From Dyella mobilis (GTDB taxonomy: Bacteria; Pseudomonadota; Gammaproteobacteria; Xanthomonadales; Rhodanobacteraceae), in contig NZ_JADIKF010000030.1 in NCBI RefSeq assembly GCF_016904945.1, forward strand, positions 81,849 through 145,848: a stretch of 64,000 bases of DNA. Reading direction: 5' to 3'. The translations under genes were made by a program, and so were the position numbers. Shown in pieces: positions 10,711-19,290 of this stretch (within the stretch, counting starts at the first letter, position 1; each line of letters begins with the position of its first letter). The notes under the pieces are model-generated. The model saw only the letters and a program-made list of their open reading frames with translations, was not told the DNA's origin and ran no database searches.

Positions 10711-11492
10711 GCATGCGCGTACTGGTCGTCGATGACGAGCCGCTGGCGCGCCGAGGTATCACTTCGCGACTGACACGCCATGCCGATGTCGAACTGGTCG
10801 GCGAAGCGGCGGATGGCGAAACGGCGCTGGCCGCGATCGTCACCCACGCGCCCGACCTGGTTTTCATGGACGTGCAGATGCCCGGCATGAGCGGGCTGGA
10901 GACCTTGCGCTCACTGGCGCCGTCCGAACGGCCGATGACGGTATTTCTTACCGCTTACGATCGATTTGCGCTGCATGCTTTCGAAGTGCACGCACTGGAT
11001 TACCTGCTCAAGCCGATCGACGACGATCGCTTTGCCGAAGCCCTGGACCGCGCCCGCGATGCGCTCGTTTCCCGTCGTGCCATGGCACAGCAGCCTCGGC
11101 TGCAGGCATTGCTGGCCGGCGAACCGGACGCACCAAAATACGCCCAGCGCTTTACCGTTCGCGTTGGTCATCGCGTGGCCGTCGTTGCCGCCGGCGAGAT
11201 CGACTGGATCGAAGCCATGGGCGATTACGCCGGATTGCACGTACGAGGCAAGGCACATCTGCTACGCGAACCGCTGCACAAGCTGGCCCTGCGGCTGGAC
11301 CCGACCCAGTTCGTGCGCATTCATCGTTCGACCATCGTGCGCGTGGACCGGATCGCAGAAATGCAGACGCTTTCCAACCGCGACTGCCTGCTCAGGCTGC
11401 GCGACGGCACGCCCCTGCGCGCCAGCCGCACCTACGGCGAAGCCTTGCGCACCACGCTGGCAGGGCAACCACTTTCTGCCAGTGCCGGCTGA
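10707..11492 (+). CDS. LytTR-family response regulator
   Basis: A 261-residue regulator. The receiver domain shows LVVDDEPLARRG, FMDVQMPGMSG (phospho-acceptor Asp near residue 55) and DYLLKPIDDD (conserved Lys). The C-terminal LytTR DNA-binding domain shows AVVAAGEIDWIEAMGDY and FVRIHRSTIVRVDRI. The ATG at 10707 overlaps the kinase stop (ATGA), which decides the start over an in-frame upstream codon at 10638. It is the partner of the LytS-like kinase just upstream. Confidence 0.93.
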   Translation: MSMRVLVVDDEPLARRGITSRLTRHADVELVGEAADGETALAAIVTHAPDLVFMDVQMPGMSGLETLRSLAPSERPMTVFLTAYDRFALHAFEVHALDYLLKPIDDDRFAEALDRARDALVSRRAMAQQPRLQALLAGEPDAPKYAQRFTVRVGHRVAVVAAGEIDWIEAMGDYAGLHVRGKAHLLREPLHKLALRLDPTQFVRIHRSTIVRVDRIAEMQTLSNRDCLLRLRDGTPLRASRTYGEALRTTLAGQPLSASAG

Positions 11493-11626
11493 GGCCGAAA
11501 CGGTTCGTCGCAAGCATCCACCGTTTCGGCGCATTTCCGGGCCGGCCGTCTTTCCCGACTTTTATAGTCGCCACAGCGAGCCTGCCCATGCGGGGCCTGG
11601 CGATGTTCAACTCGGGAGAATGCTTC

Positions 11627-12133
11627 ATGAAGCACGTGTTGCTTGCAGTCGGCCTGGCGTTTGCCGGTTCCGCCCACGCCGCGGCGGCGCCGAATGCCGA
11701 TATTGAAAAGGCCACGCAACAGATCCAGCAAGTGGTCCACGATTTTCAGGCGGGAATCATCAAAAAGGACCGCGCGTTGCTCGCCAGCCTGTTTTATCCG
11801 GGCTCCAACTCCTGGTTCAGCGTGGCGACGGCGCCGGCGTATCGAGCCATGCAGCAGAAATTTCCCGGCACCACACGCGTACACGGAGGAAGCTACGAGG
11901 ACTTCATCGGATTTGTCACCGGCAATCCCGATCCACAGGAAGAAAAATTTTCCAATGTAATGATCCACACCGACGGCAATATCGCTGCGGTGTATTTCGA
12001 TTTCGTCTATCTCGACAAGGGAAAGCTCAACAACCAGGGCAGCGAGACCTGGCAACTGTTGAACACGCCCGACGGCTGGAAAATCAATTCGATCATCTAC
12101 ACGATGGACCCGGGTGTTTCCAAAAAGGATTGA
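11627..12133 (+). CDS. Exported NTF2-like protein
   Basis: A 168-residue protein with a signal peptide (MKHVLLAVGLAFAGSAHA, cleavage after AHA). The rest looks like a SnoaL/NTF2-like cone: an N-terminal helix (IEKATQQIQQVVHDFQAGI), a strand region, and the typical ending TPDGWKINSIIY. The ATG at 11627 has GGGAGA upstream; the codon at 11588 would bury the signal peptide. Another protein of the same length and fold signature lies at 60283-60789. Function unknown; such domains bind small hydrophobic ligands or act as enzymes. Confidence 0.75.
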   Translation: MKHVLLAVGLAFAGSAHAAAAPNADIEKATQQIQQVVHDFQAGIIKKDRALLASLFYPGSNSWFSVATAPAYRAMQQKFPGTTRVHGGSYEDFIGFVTGNPDPQEEKFSNVMIHTDGNIAAVYFDFVYLDKGKLNNQGSETWQLLNTPDGWKINSIIYTMDPGVSKKD

Positions 12134-12136
12134 AAA

Positions 12137-13183
12137 GTGAAGCCTCCTGGCCACTGCATCATTCGATGGACTGGATGGAGCCTGATCGCACTGATCGCCG
12201 TTTGCAGCGCGGGAGCCTGCTGGAATGCGTGGACCGTGCATCGTCTTCGCGAAGCGAATCCAGCACCCGGCCGGCTCTATACGGTGAATGGCCGTACGAT
12301 GCACTTGTTCTGCACCGGCGAAGGATCGCCGACCGTGTTGCTCGAATCGGGATTCGGAGACGATTTCACAGCCTGGGCTAAAGTGCAGCCGGTGCTGTCC
12401 AAAATCACTCGAACCTGCTCCTATGATCGGGCGGGTTTCGGCTGGAGTGAAAGCCAGCCCGGTGTCGCCGATGCCGAACACGTGGCCGATACCCTGCACA
12501 CCTTGCTCGACCAGGCCGGCATCACGGAGCCGGTAGTCTTGATGGGCCACTCGCTTGGCGGCGTGTATATCCGCGATTACGCCATGCATTTTCCCCACGA
12601 TGTTGCCGGCATGGTGCTGGTGGATGCCACGACACCCATGCCGCCTTCCATGCCCGCTTCCCTGGCAGCGCTGGACAAGCATGGCGCGGCGGAGTTTCTG
12701 TTCCTCAGAGCGCTGATCGATCTGGGGATAGCGCGCGCCACCGGCCAATGCGATGCGATACCGCCTGGCTTCGATGCGTACGCGGGGTGGATCAGGGCCA
12801 ACACCTGCGTTCCAAACCAGATGTCTGCCTATCGGCAAGCCTACGACGCTGTGCCGGCTTCGCTCGCCGAAGTCGCCCGCTCCGGTCGGATAGGCGATTT
12901 TCCTATCCTGATTTTTTCGCAGGATCCCGAGCAGACCGTACCCGCCATGCTTGCTCAGCAGGTGTCTCCGGCAGACTGGCAAACCGGCATGCGCCTGCAC
13001 GACGACGGCCAGGAAGCGCTGAAAAAACTTTCGCCGTACAGCCGACGCATCATTGCCAAAGGCAGCAGTCACTACATTCAGTACGACAGGCCGGACTTGC
13101 TTGATCGCGAAGTGACCGCGTTCATCCAACACATCCGGCGCGGTGAAGCACTTCCGGATAACGGCATCACATCAATTGAGTGA
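12137..13183 (+). CDS. Membrane-anchored alpha/beta hydrolase
   Basis: A 348-residue alpha/beta-hydrolase with an N-terminal membrane segment (residues 11-30). The nucleophile elbow is LMGHSLGGVYIRDY (Ser near 139), the strand before it holds the oxyanion region LLESGFGDDFTAW, and the C-terminal acid and base are likely the Asp in FPILIFSQDPEQ and the His in KGSSHYIQYD. The GTG start comes 3 bases after the NTF2-like gene, so they probably share a transcript. Substrate unknown; esterase or epoxide-hydrolase activities are possible. Confidence 0.85.
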   Translation: MKPPGHCIIRWTGWSLIALIAVCSAGACWNAWTVHRLREANPAPGRLYTVNGRTMHLFCTGEGSPTVLLESGFGDDFTAWAKVQPVLSKITRTCSYDRAGFGWSESQPGVADAEHVADTLHTLLDQAGITEPVVLMGHSLGGVYIRDYAMHFPHDVAGMVLVDATTPMPPSMPASLAALDKHGAAEFLFLRALIDLGIARATGQCDAIPPGFDAYAGWIRANTCVPNQMSAYRQAYDAVPASLAEVARSGRIGDFPILIFSQDPEQTVPAMLAQQVSPADWQTGMRLHDDGQEALKKLSPYSRRIIAKGSSHYIQYDRPDLLDREVTAFIQHIRRGEALPDNGITSIE

Positions 13184-13288
13184 CTGACGCCGTTGCGGAA
13201 AACCTGCAGATTTCACGCGAACCGCACGGTGTTATTCAGCCTTCCACTTTCGTCGCCTGGCAAATGCGATAGTTTCATTAGGCAACTG

Positions 13289-13316
13289 TTGACAGCCGCT
13301 GCAGTGCACAACTAAT
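13289..13316 (+). promoter_or_regulatory. Likely sigma-70 promoter of the thr operon
   Basis: A perfect -35 hexamer TTGACA at 13289-13294 is followed by 16 bases and ACTAAT (13311-13316, 4 of 6 consensus positions). Transcription would start close to base 13323, only a few bases before the leader-peptide ATG at 13326. Confidence 0.6.
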
Positions 13317-13325
13317 GTCGGAACC

Positions 13326-13478
13326 ATGTCGCCCGCATTCGCGCCAGCACGCATCGATTTCACCCCGGTCAGCACCGGGCGTGACGGCGTTTCGGCGGCA
13401 ACGATCATCGCCACGATTATTACCACCACTACCGGTACCGGTACGACCGGTCACGGGGTGGTGTCAGTGCGCGAGTAG
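13326..13478 (+). CDS. thrL: Threonine operon leader peptide
   Basis: A 50-codon ORF ending TAG. Codons 26-41 hold nine Thr and four Ile codons, with the run ATIIATIITTTTGTGTT, the hallmark of a Thr/Ile attenuator as in enterobacterial ThrL. The only start in this frame is ATG 13326, and with the promoter seen just upstream the mRNA would be nearly leaderless. The Thr codons run into the 14-base perfect palindrome TACCGGTACCGGTA (13430-13443), which could form a pause or antiterminator arm. It precedes homoserine dehydrogenase, thrB and thrC. Ribosome stalling when charged tRNA-Thr or tRNA-Ile is scarce would let transcription continue (inference). Confidence 0.85.
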   Translation: MSPAFAPARIDFTPVSTGRDGVSAATIIATIITTTTGTGTTGHGVVSVRE

Positions 13479-13492
13479 AGACTCAAACGCAA

Positions 13493-13520
13493 CGGCCCCG
13501 CCCTCGAAGAGGCGGGCCGG
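13493..13520 (+). terminator. Probable thr attenuator hairpin
   Basis: CGGCCCCGCCCTC pairs with GAGGCGGGCCGG (one bulged base) around a 3-base loop, 14 bases after the leader stop codon and 45 bases before the first structural gene. No T-run follows, so termination may depend on Rho or the hairpin may hide the ribosome binding site instead. The GGGG near the end of the leader ORF (13455-13458) could pair with its CCCC as a competing fold. Confidence 0.6.
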
Positions 13521-13565
13521 CATCCCCGAACCGCCAGCGAGCAGGGGCCTCAACCGGAGGCCATC

Positions 13566-14708
13566 ATGGATAGCTGTGCATCACTCATCGCCGAACACCC
13601 GCATCGCCTACCCCCTTTGCCAGCGGTCCACTCGCGGCAGCGAACGCTGGCGGTCGGCCTGATCGGCCCTGGGCGAGTGGGCAGCGTGCTGCTGGCCCAG
13701 CTGCGCGCCGCGCAGGAACGTCTCGCGCGCGAGTCAGGCCTGCATTTGAAGCTCTGCGGCGTGGCAGCCAGCCGCCGCATGTGGCTCGATTGCGATGATC
13801 CCGAGCTCAACGCCCAGCACGACGCACAGACCTGGCGCCCCGCCGATCTTGACCAGTTCGCCGCCCACGTACGCGGCAACGATCTGCGCCACGCCATGCT
13901 GATCGACTGCAGCGCCAACGATGCAGTGGCTTCGCAATACCCCTATTGGCTTGCCTCCGGCCTGCACGTGGTCACACCGAACAAGCTTGCCAGCAGCGGG
14001 CCGCTTTCGCGCTGGCAAGCCATCCGTGCGGCCAGCCAGCATGGCGGGCGGTTTCGTTACGAAGCCACTGTGTGCGCCGGGTTGCCGGTGGTGCAGACCC
14101 TGCGCGATCTGCTCGATACCGGCGATCAGCTACTGTCGGTGGAAGGCATGTTTTCCGGCACGCTGGCCTGGCTTTGCTGCCACTACGACGGTACGCGCCC
14201 GTTCTCCGCACTCGTGCGCGAAGCGCACGCACTGGGTTATACGGAACCGGACCCGCGCGACGATCTTTCCGGTATCGATGTCGCGCGCAAGCTGGTGATC
14301 CTCGCGCGCGAAGCCGGCTGGCCGCTGTCCCTGCACGACGTGGCGGTGGAAAGCCTGGTGCCGGCGGAACTGGCGGAGCTGCCACTGGATGAGTTCATGG
14401 AACGCCTGGAAGAACTCGATGCCCCCATGGCCAAACGTCTCGCCACTGCGCACGCCGATGCCGGTGTGCTGCGCCACGTTGCCAGCCTCGATCGCGACGG
14501 CCGTGCCCAGGTGAAGCTGCAGGCCTTGCCTTCGCCGCATCCGTTCGCACATACGCGGCTTACGGATAACATCGTGCAATTCCGCACTCAGCGATACTGC
14601 GATAATCCGTTGCTGGTGCAAGGCCCCGGCGCCGGCCCCGAAGTGACTGCCGCCGGCGTGTTTGCCGATTTGTTGCGCATCGCCGAATCGCTGGAGGTGC
14701 GCGCGTGA
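13566..14708 (+). CDS. thrA: Homoserine dehydrogenase, monofunctional
   Basis: A 380-residue NAD(P)-dependent enzyme reducing aspartate semialdehyde to homoserine. [11 protein letters not shown] (residues 31-41) is the nucleotide loop and [11 protein letters not shown] the substrate-site Lys region; [18 protein letters not shown] and FSGTLAWLC match the catalytic domain of ThrA/MetL homoserine dehydrogenases. It begins with a short 25-residue extension, and there is no aspartokinase half and no C-terminal ACT domain, unlike bifunctional ThrA. GGAGG precedes the ATG. It overlaps thrB by 4 bases. The symbol is by analogy; hom would also fit. Confidence 0.9.
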   Translation: MDSCASLIAEHPHRLPPLPAVHSRQRTLAVGLIGPGRVGSVLLAQLRAAQERLARESGLHLKLCGVAASRRMWLDCDDPELNAQHDAQTWRPADLDQFAAHVRGNDLRHAMLIDCSANDAVASQYPYWLASGLHVVTPNKLASSGPLSRWQAIRAASQHGGRFRYEATVCAGLPVVQTLRDLLDTGDQLLSVEGMFSGTLAWLCCHYDGTRPFSALVREAHALGYTEPDPRDDLSGIDVARKLVILAREAGWPLSLHDVAVESLVPAELAELPLDEFMERLEELDAPMAKRLATAHADAGVLRHVASLDRDGRAQVKLQALPSPHPFAHTRLTDNIVQFRTQRYCDNPLLVQGPGAGPEVTAAGVFADLLRIAESLEVRA

Positions 14709-15691
14709 ATACTCCTTTTGCCATGAAGCCGCCGATGCCCGCGCAACGCTTGCAATCCGCCACCGCCGCCGCCTATGCCAGCGTGGGCAACGTGGGCGTG
14801 GGCTTCGACATCCTCGGCCACTGCATCGCCGGTGCCTCGGATCGCGTCGAGGTTCGTCGCATCGATGCGCCGACCGTGCGCATCGCCGGCATCGATGGTT
14901 GCGTCGACGTACTGCCCACCGAGGCATCGCAGAACACTGCCGGCATGGCGCTGCTCGCCTTGCGCAAGGCACTCGGCCTGCAGCATGGGTTCGAGATATT
15001 CCTACACAAAGGCATCTCACTGGGTTCGGGCATGGGTGGCTCGGCCGCGTCGTGCGTGGCGGCTCTGGTTGCCGCCAATGCCTTGCTGGAGAGGCCGCTG
15101 TCGCGCGAATCGCTGTACGGTTTTGCGATGGAAGGCGAAGCCGTAGCCAGCGGCGGACGCCACGGCGACAACGTCGGGCCGATGCTCGTGGGCGGCCTGG
15201 TGCTGGCCACGCGCGACCGGCTGGTAAAAGTACCGGTGCCGGCAAGCTGGCATTGCGCTCTGGTGCATCCGCATGCCGTGCTGGAAACCCGCAAGGCACG
15301 TGCAGCGCTCGCGGGCGATTATGCGTTGAGCGAATTCGTGGCGCAGTCGGCCAATCTTTCGCTGGTGCTCGCCGGCTGCTGGCGCGGCGAAGCCGAACTG
15401 GTTCGCGAAGGCCTGAAAGACGTGCTGGTGGAGCCGCGCCGCGCGCCGCTGGTGCCGAACTTCGCGCGCGTCAAACAAGCCGCACTGGATCATCACGCCA
15501 TGGGCGCCAGCATTTCCGGTGGCGGCCCGAGCGTCTTTGCATGGTTCGAACATCGTGCCGAGGCCCAAGCCGCCGCCGATGCGATGTGCAGCGCATTCGC
15601 CGAAGCAGGCCTGGACAGCGATCGCTTCGTGGCACCCGTGGATGGGCCGGCAGCGTCCCTTCTTACCGCCGCCGAAGGTGAGCAGGCATGA
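14705..15691 (+). CDS. thrB: Homoserine kinase (GHMP family)
   Basis: A 328-residue GHMP kinase phosphorylating homoserine. [13 protein letters not shown] is the N-terminal motif, [10 protein letters not shown] (residues 108-117) the ATP loop, and [14 protein letters not shown] the C-terminal GHMP motif. The GTG start overlaps the stop of the preceding gene (GTGA) and the end overlaps thrC (ATGA), so the three are tightly coupled. An alternative ATG lies 6 codons downstream. Confidence 0.95.
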   Translation: MNTPFAMKPPMPAQRLQSATAAAYASVGNVGVGFDILGHCIAGASDRVEVRRIDAPTVRIAGIDGCVDVLPTEASQNTAGMALLALRKALGLQHGFEIFLHKGISLGSGMGGSAASCVAALVAANALLERPLSRESLYGFAMEGEAVASGGRHGDNVGPMLVGGLVLATRDRLVKVPVPASWHCALVHPHAVLETRKARAALAGDYALSEFVAQSANLSLVLAGCWRGEAELVREGLKDVLVEPRRAPLVPNFARVKQAALDHHAMGASISGGGPSVFAWFEHRAEAQAAADAMCSAFAEAGLDSDRFVAPVDGPAASLLTAAEGEQA

Positions 15692-17028
15692 GTCAGGCTT
15701 TGCGATATTTGAGTACGCGCGGCATCAGCCCCGCAGCTACGCTCAGCGAAGCGATTGCCGCAGGGCTCGCACCGGATGGCGGACTGTACATACCGGAGCA
15801 ACTACCCCAAATCGATCCGCGCGATTTCGCCGCCGCAGGCACACTGGCCGACACGGCGGCGACCTTGCTGGCACCTTTTTTCGCTGGCGATGCGCTTGCC
15901 GACGAGCTACCGGCGATATGCGCCGAGGCACTGACGTTCCCGACGCCGCTGCGCAGCTTGCCACACCATCCCAAGACGGCGTTGCTGGAACTGTTCCACG
16001 GCCCGACTGCGGCCTTCAAGGATGTCGGTGCACGCTTCCTCGCGGCCTGCCTGCGCCGCCTGCGCGGTGACAGCTCGTCGCGTCTCACCATCCTGGTCGC
16101 CACCTCCGGCGACACGGGTGCCGCGGTAGGTGCTGCGTTTCATCGACAGCCGGGCATCGAGGTGGTGATCCTGTATCCCGACGGTCGGGTTTCGCCGCGG
16201 CAGGCGCACCAGTTGGGCTGCTTCGGCGACAACGTACAGGCACTGCGCGTGCAAGGCCGCTTCGACGATTGCCAACGCATGGTGAAGGCCGCCTTGAGCG
16301 ATGCCGCGTTGCAGGCACGCTCGCCGCTCTCTTCGGCCAACAGCATCAGCCTCGGGCGCCTGCTTCCGCAAATGAGCTACTACGCGCACGCGGCGCTGGT
16401 CGGATGGCGCGAACACGGCGAGGCGCTGAACCTGGTCATTCCCACCGGCAACCTGGGCAATGCGCTGGCTGCGGTGTGGACGCGCCAAATGGGCTTGCCG
16501 ATCGCTCGCATCCGGCTGGCGTGCAATGCCAACGCCACCCTGCCCGACTTTTTTGCCGGCGACGACTACGCTCCGCGGCAAGCCGTGGCGACGTTGGCCA
16601 ATGCCATGGATGTCGGCGCACCCAGCAACTTCGAACGCTTGCTCTGGACCTTTCCGCAAGCGAACGAGCTGCGCAGCCAATTGCATGCGCAAAGCGTGGA
16701 CGATCGAACGATCTGCGACGTGGTTGCCAAGCATGCGCACGAACACGATGAGGTGTTCTGCCCGCACACCGCGACCGCCATGCGCGTATTGGACGAATTG
16801 CGCGAGGCGGGCGACGACGCAGCGTGGGCCGTCGTTGCAACGGCGCACCCCGCGAAGTTCGAAACGGTGGTGGAGCCGCTGGTCGGCAAGTCGATCGACG
16901 TGCCCGGCGCGCTGGCCGCGATGCTGGACAGACCTGCATCGGCCGAACCGTTGGCGGCAGACGATGGCGCTCTGCGCCAATGGCTGCTGCTACGTGCCGA
17001 TGAAAATAGCGCGGCGACCGTGCCGTAA
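15688..17028 (+). CDS. thrC: Threonine synthase
   Basis: A 446-residue PLP enzyme converting O-phosphohomoserine to threonine, last step of the pathway. The N-terminal [20 protein letters not shown] is family-typical; [15 protein letters not shown] holds the PLP Lys (residue 111), and [10 protein letters not shown] is the phosphate-binding loop. The length and gene order fit the proteobacterial ThrC. It is the last gene of the operon and is followed at once by a terminator. Confidence 0.95.
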   Translation: MSQALRYLSTRGISPAATLSEAIAAGLAPDGGLYIPEQLPQIDPRDFAAAGTLADTAATLLAPFFAGDALADELPAICAEALTFPTPLRSLPHHPKTALLELFHGPTAAFKDVGARFLAACLRRLRGDSSSRLTILVATSGDTGAAVGAAFHRQPGIEVVILYPDGRVSPRQAHQLGCFGDNVQALRVQGRFDDCQRMVKAALSDAALQARSPLSSANSISLGRLLPQMSYYAHAALVGWREHGEALNLVIPTGNLGNALAAVWTRQMGLPIARIRLACNANATLPDFFAGDDYAPRQAVATLANAMDVGAPSNFERLLWTFPQANELRSQLHAQSVDDRTICDVVAKHAHEHDEVFCPHTATAMRVLDELREAGDDAAWAVVATAHPAKFETVVEPLVGKSIDVPGALAAMLDRPASAEPLAADDGALRQWLLLRADENSAATVP

Positions 17029-17056
17029 AAATCCCGGGCAGATGGCCCGGGATTTT
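17027..17056. terminator. Bidirectional intrinsic terminator after thrC
   Basis: AAAATCCCGGGC pairs with GCCCGGGATTTT around a 6-base loop, with A and T tails on both sides, so it can end transcription of thrC and of the convergent isochorismatase-fold gene. Confidence 0.85.
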
Positions 17057-17069
17057 CACAGACCCGATA

Positions 17070-17639
17070 TCAGCCAAGCATTTCCAGAATCTGGCTGGTG
17101 GAACGCACGAAGCCCAGGCGCGGAAAAATATTATCGATGGCGAAGGCATGGTGTTCGGCGCTGGTGCTGCTGGTGGCGTCTTCGGCGAACACCAGGCCGA
17201 AGCCCAGCTCCCACGCGTTGCGCGCCGTCGATTCCACGCCGATGTTGGTAGCAATGCCGCCAAGCACGATGTGCTCGATGCCGCGGCGGCGCAATTGCAA
17301 TTCCAGCTCGGTACCGTAGAACGCGCCCCACTGGCGCTTGACGATGCGGATATCGCTGTCGATCACGCCCAGCTCAGGGGGGAATTCCCACCAGTTGGCC
17401 GGTCGCTCCACGGCCGGCATCGGACGATCCACCCGCTGATGCGGCGCATCGCCACCGTCGGCCGACCAGCCCACGCGCACCAATACGACCGGCGCCTTCA
17501 GCTCGTGGAATCGCCTGACCAGGGCCGCCGCCTTGTCCAGCACCTCGGCCGGGCCGTGCGGACCGCCCGCAAACGGTAGGATACCCTTCTGCAGGTCGAT
17601 CAGAACCAGCGCCGTACGGCGCGGATCGAGTGTTTCCAT
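17070..17639 (-). CDS. Isochorismatase-fold hydrolase without the usual Cys
   Basis: A 189-residue protein of the isochorismatase superfamily. [11 protein letters not shown] holds the catalytic Asp and [14 protein letters not shown] the Lys region. The loop that carries the nucleophile Cys in amidase-like members reads [20 protein letters not shown], with Gly where Cys is expected. True isochorismatases also lack that Cys (family knowledge), so it may be hydrolytic without it. It is divergent from a TetR gene with a palindrome between, so the two are probably a regulator-target pair. Substrate unknown. Confidence 0.85.
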   Translation of the reverse strand: METLDPRRTALVLIDLQKGILPFAGGPHGPAEVLDKAAALVRRFHELKAPVVLVRVGWSADGGDAPHQRVDRPMPAVERPANWWEFPPELGVIDSDIRIVKRQWGAFYGTELELQLRRRGIEHIVLGGIATNIGVESTARNAWELGFGLVFAEDATSSTSAEHHAFAIDNIFPRLGFVRSTSQILEMLG

Positions 17640-17657
17640 GGGAATCTCCGGATTAGA

Positions 17658-17679
17658 TAAGTGAGGCTATCCTCACTTA
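17658..17679. promoter_or_regulatory. Palindromic operator for the TetR regulator
   Basis: Perfect 9-base arms TAAGTGAGG and CCTCACTTA flank CTAT in the 47-base gap between divergent genes. The size and symmetry match TetR-family operators. It lies 7 bases before the tetR start and about 18 before the isochorismatase-fold start, so one bound dimer could repress both. Confidence 0.75.
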
Positions 17680-17686
17680 GGAGTTT

Positions 17687-18304
17687 ATGAGGATGCCCTC
17701 ACAAAAATCAAGCGAAGCCCGCCGTGTTCCGCAGCGCCAGCGCGGCCGCGAGCGTGTCGCCTCCCTGCTGGAGGCGGCTTCCGCGTGCTTCGTCGAAAAG
17801 GGATTCGAAGCGACCACCATGACCGAGGTGGCGGCACGAGCCGGGGCTTCGATCGGTTCGCTGTATCAGTTCTTCCCGACCAAGGAAGTGCTGGCGCAAG
17901 CCTTGATCGAGCAATACGTGGAAGCGGTGTACGCCGAACTGCGAAAGCTTGCCGAACAGTCCGTGCCATGGAGCACGGAGCAATTGGCGGAACGGCTGTG
18001 CGGCTTCCTGGTGGCGTTTCGCAAACGCCAGCCGGCATTTGTGGCGCTGGAATCGGCGTCGATCCCGGCCGTAGACAGCATGGCTATCCGCCGAAGGGTG
18101 CGCTCCGAACTGCAGGCATTGCTGGCGCGCCGTGCGCCACATCGTTCAGAGGATGAGATGCATGCCGCAGCGGTCGTCGTCCAGCAGATGATGAAAGCGG
18201 CCATTGCGATCCACGCCGAACCGGGCATGCCGGGACGTCAGGCGGCGCTGATCCAATTGCAACACGCCATGCAGTTGTACCTGCATGGCGTGTTCGGCGA
18301 GTGA
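17687..18304 (+). CDS. TetR/AcrR-family regulator
   Basis: A 205-residue regulator. The HTH is typical: RVASLLEAASACFVEKGFEATTM, cut here in two as RVASLLEAASACFVEKG and FEATTMTEVAARAGASIGSL, with LYQFFPTKEVLAQAL next. The C-terminal ligand domain has no recognisable signature. It sits just downstream of a perfect palindrome and is divergent from an isochorismatase-fold gene, which suggests autoregulation plus control of that neighbour (inference). Confidence 0.9.
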   Translation: MRMPSQKSSEARRVPQRQRGRERVASLLEAASACFVEKGFEATTMTEVAARAGASIGSLYQFFPTKEVLAQALIEQYVEAVYAELRKLAEQSVPWSTEQLAERLCGFLVAFRKRQPAFVALESASIPAVDSMAIRRRVRSELQALLARRAPHRSEDEMHAAAVVVQQMMKAAIAIHAEPGMPGRQAALIQLQHAMQLYLHGVFGE

Positions 18305-18311
18305 GAAGCGA

Positions 18312-18749
18312 TCAACCGCCCTTGGCGGGATAGGTCTGGAAACCGCCGCCCTGTTGCGCAGGCGGTTGCGCATTCTGCATCGGCTGCTGCGAATTGCCCT
18401 GGATCGGCGGCGGCGCGGACGGCCCGACTGCGTGGCTGCCGCAGTAATAGGCTTCCCAGGGCTGTTTGCCATCCACCGGATCGGCCAGCGGCTTGATGGT
18501 ATCGGCATGCAGGTCGACCGCGCTGTTGCGGGCTTGCACCTGCAGTTCGTCGCGCACCTTGATGTCGTTGCGATCGAAAGGACCGACGTGATCCTGCACG
18601 CCGACCGTAATCTTGCCCATGTCACGGCAACCGGACACATCTCCCGTCCATACCGTGCGTACGCTGTTGGATCCCGGATCAGGATTGATGCCCCAGGTAC
18701 AACCGCCGAGCAGCACGAGCGGTGCGAGCAACAGCAGGGTCTTGCGCAT
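18312..18749 (-). CDS. DUF4156-like lipoprotein
   Basis: A 145-residue lipoprotein: MRKTLLLLAPLVLLGGCTWG gives a clear lipobox. The middle (VWTGDVSGCRDMGKITVGV, and RNSAVDLHADTIKPL) resembles small outer-membrane lipoproteins of the RcsF/DUF4156 kind; the C-terminal 40 residues are a Gln/Pro-rich tail. The ATG at 18749 is preceded by GGAG at good spacing; a codon at 18761 would add MELL. Role unknown, probably envelope-related. Confidence 0.7.
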   Translation of the reverse strand: MRKTLLLLAPLVLLGGCTWGINPDPGSNSVRTVWTGDVSGCRDMGKITVGVQDHVGPFDRNDIKVRDELQVQARNSAVDLHADTIKPLADPVDGKQPWEAYYCGSHAVGPSAPPPIQGNSQQPMQNAQPPAQQGGGFQTYPAKGG

Positions 18750-18858
18750 GAGTAACTCCATTTGAGCGGGGAATGCGAAGCATATTGCGTTCGCACTTCA
18801 TCCTAGCGCGTCGCTGCCATCTGTCGCCGAACGCCGGCTTAGCGCGCGCTCGCCCCTT

Positions 18859-18905
18859 TGTCCGTCCGGACACTGTCCGGTATCGGGCCCGGCTGTCCGC
18901 GGACA
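18859..18905 (+). promoter_or_regulatory. Upstream activator-type palindromes before a sigma-54 promoter
   Basis: Two palindromes built on the same half-site: TGTCCG and CGGACA around TC (18859-18872) and TGTCCGCGGACA (18894-18905); one more half-site TGTCCG lies at 18874-18879. They are 70-115 bases before the -24 element, the usual place for an enhancer-binding protein. An AT-rich stretch (18926-18960, with AATCAATAATATT) between the two could bind IHF. Confidence 0.6.
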
Positions 18906-18973
18906 ATCTTTGCACAGCCTGCGCAATAAAAATAAATCAATAATATTCAATGCTTTATACAGAAACATAACGC

Positions 18974-18989
18974 TGGCACAGGGATTGCA
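18974..18989 (+). promoter_or_regulatory. Sigma-54 (-24/-12) promoter
   Basis: TGGCAC, 5 bases, TTGCA: a perfect match to the RpoN consensus, with GG and GC separated by exactly 10 bases. Transcription would begin near base 19001, about 33 bases before the first small membrane-protein gene. Confidence 0.8.
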
Positions 18990-19033
18990 CTGAACAGAGC
19001 GAGAACTCTTACTGACCCATTCGGAGCACGGAA

Positions 19034-19255
19034 ATGAAATTCACCGAAACGACGTTTGAAGCCCTGGTCCTGCGCGGCCTGTTCGCTGCCTGCCTGCTGG
19101 TGAGCGGCATGATTCTGACCGCCATGGTGACCACCAAGCCGGCACCGGTGCAATTGGCATCGGGCGGCCCGGTCAAGACCCTGCTCGCCGCGGCACCGTC
19201 GACCTGCGCATTGCCCGATATCGGCAGCGTCGTGTGCTTCCACGCGGAAAGTTGA
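19034..19255 (+). CDS. Small membrane protein, first of a tandem pair
   Basis: A 73-residue protein with one hydrophobic helix (residues 13-33, LRGLFAACLLVSGMILTAM) and a short polar C-terminal part with two Cys. GGAG lies 9 bases before the ATG. It is the first gene after a sigma-54 promoter. The next gene (19291) encodes a similar peptide: both share an F-E-T start, L-R-x-L-F-x-A-C, L-V-x-G and a P-x-P after the helix. No family is recognised. Membrane location is inferred. Confidence 0.65.
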   Translation: MKFTETTFEALVLRGLFAACLLVSGMILTAMVTTKPAPVQLASGGPVKTLLAAAPSTCALPDIGSVVCFHAES

Positions 19256-19290
19256 TGCCACCCGATCCACGATCGACGGAGGATACGAAC

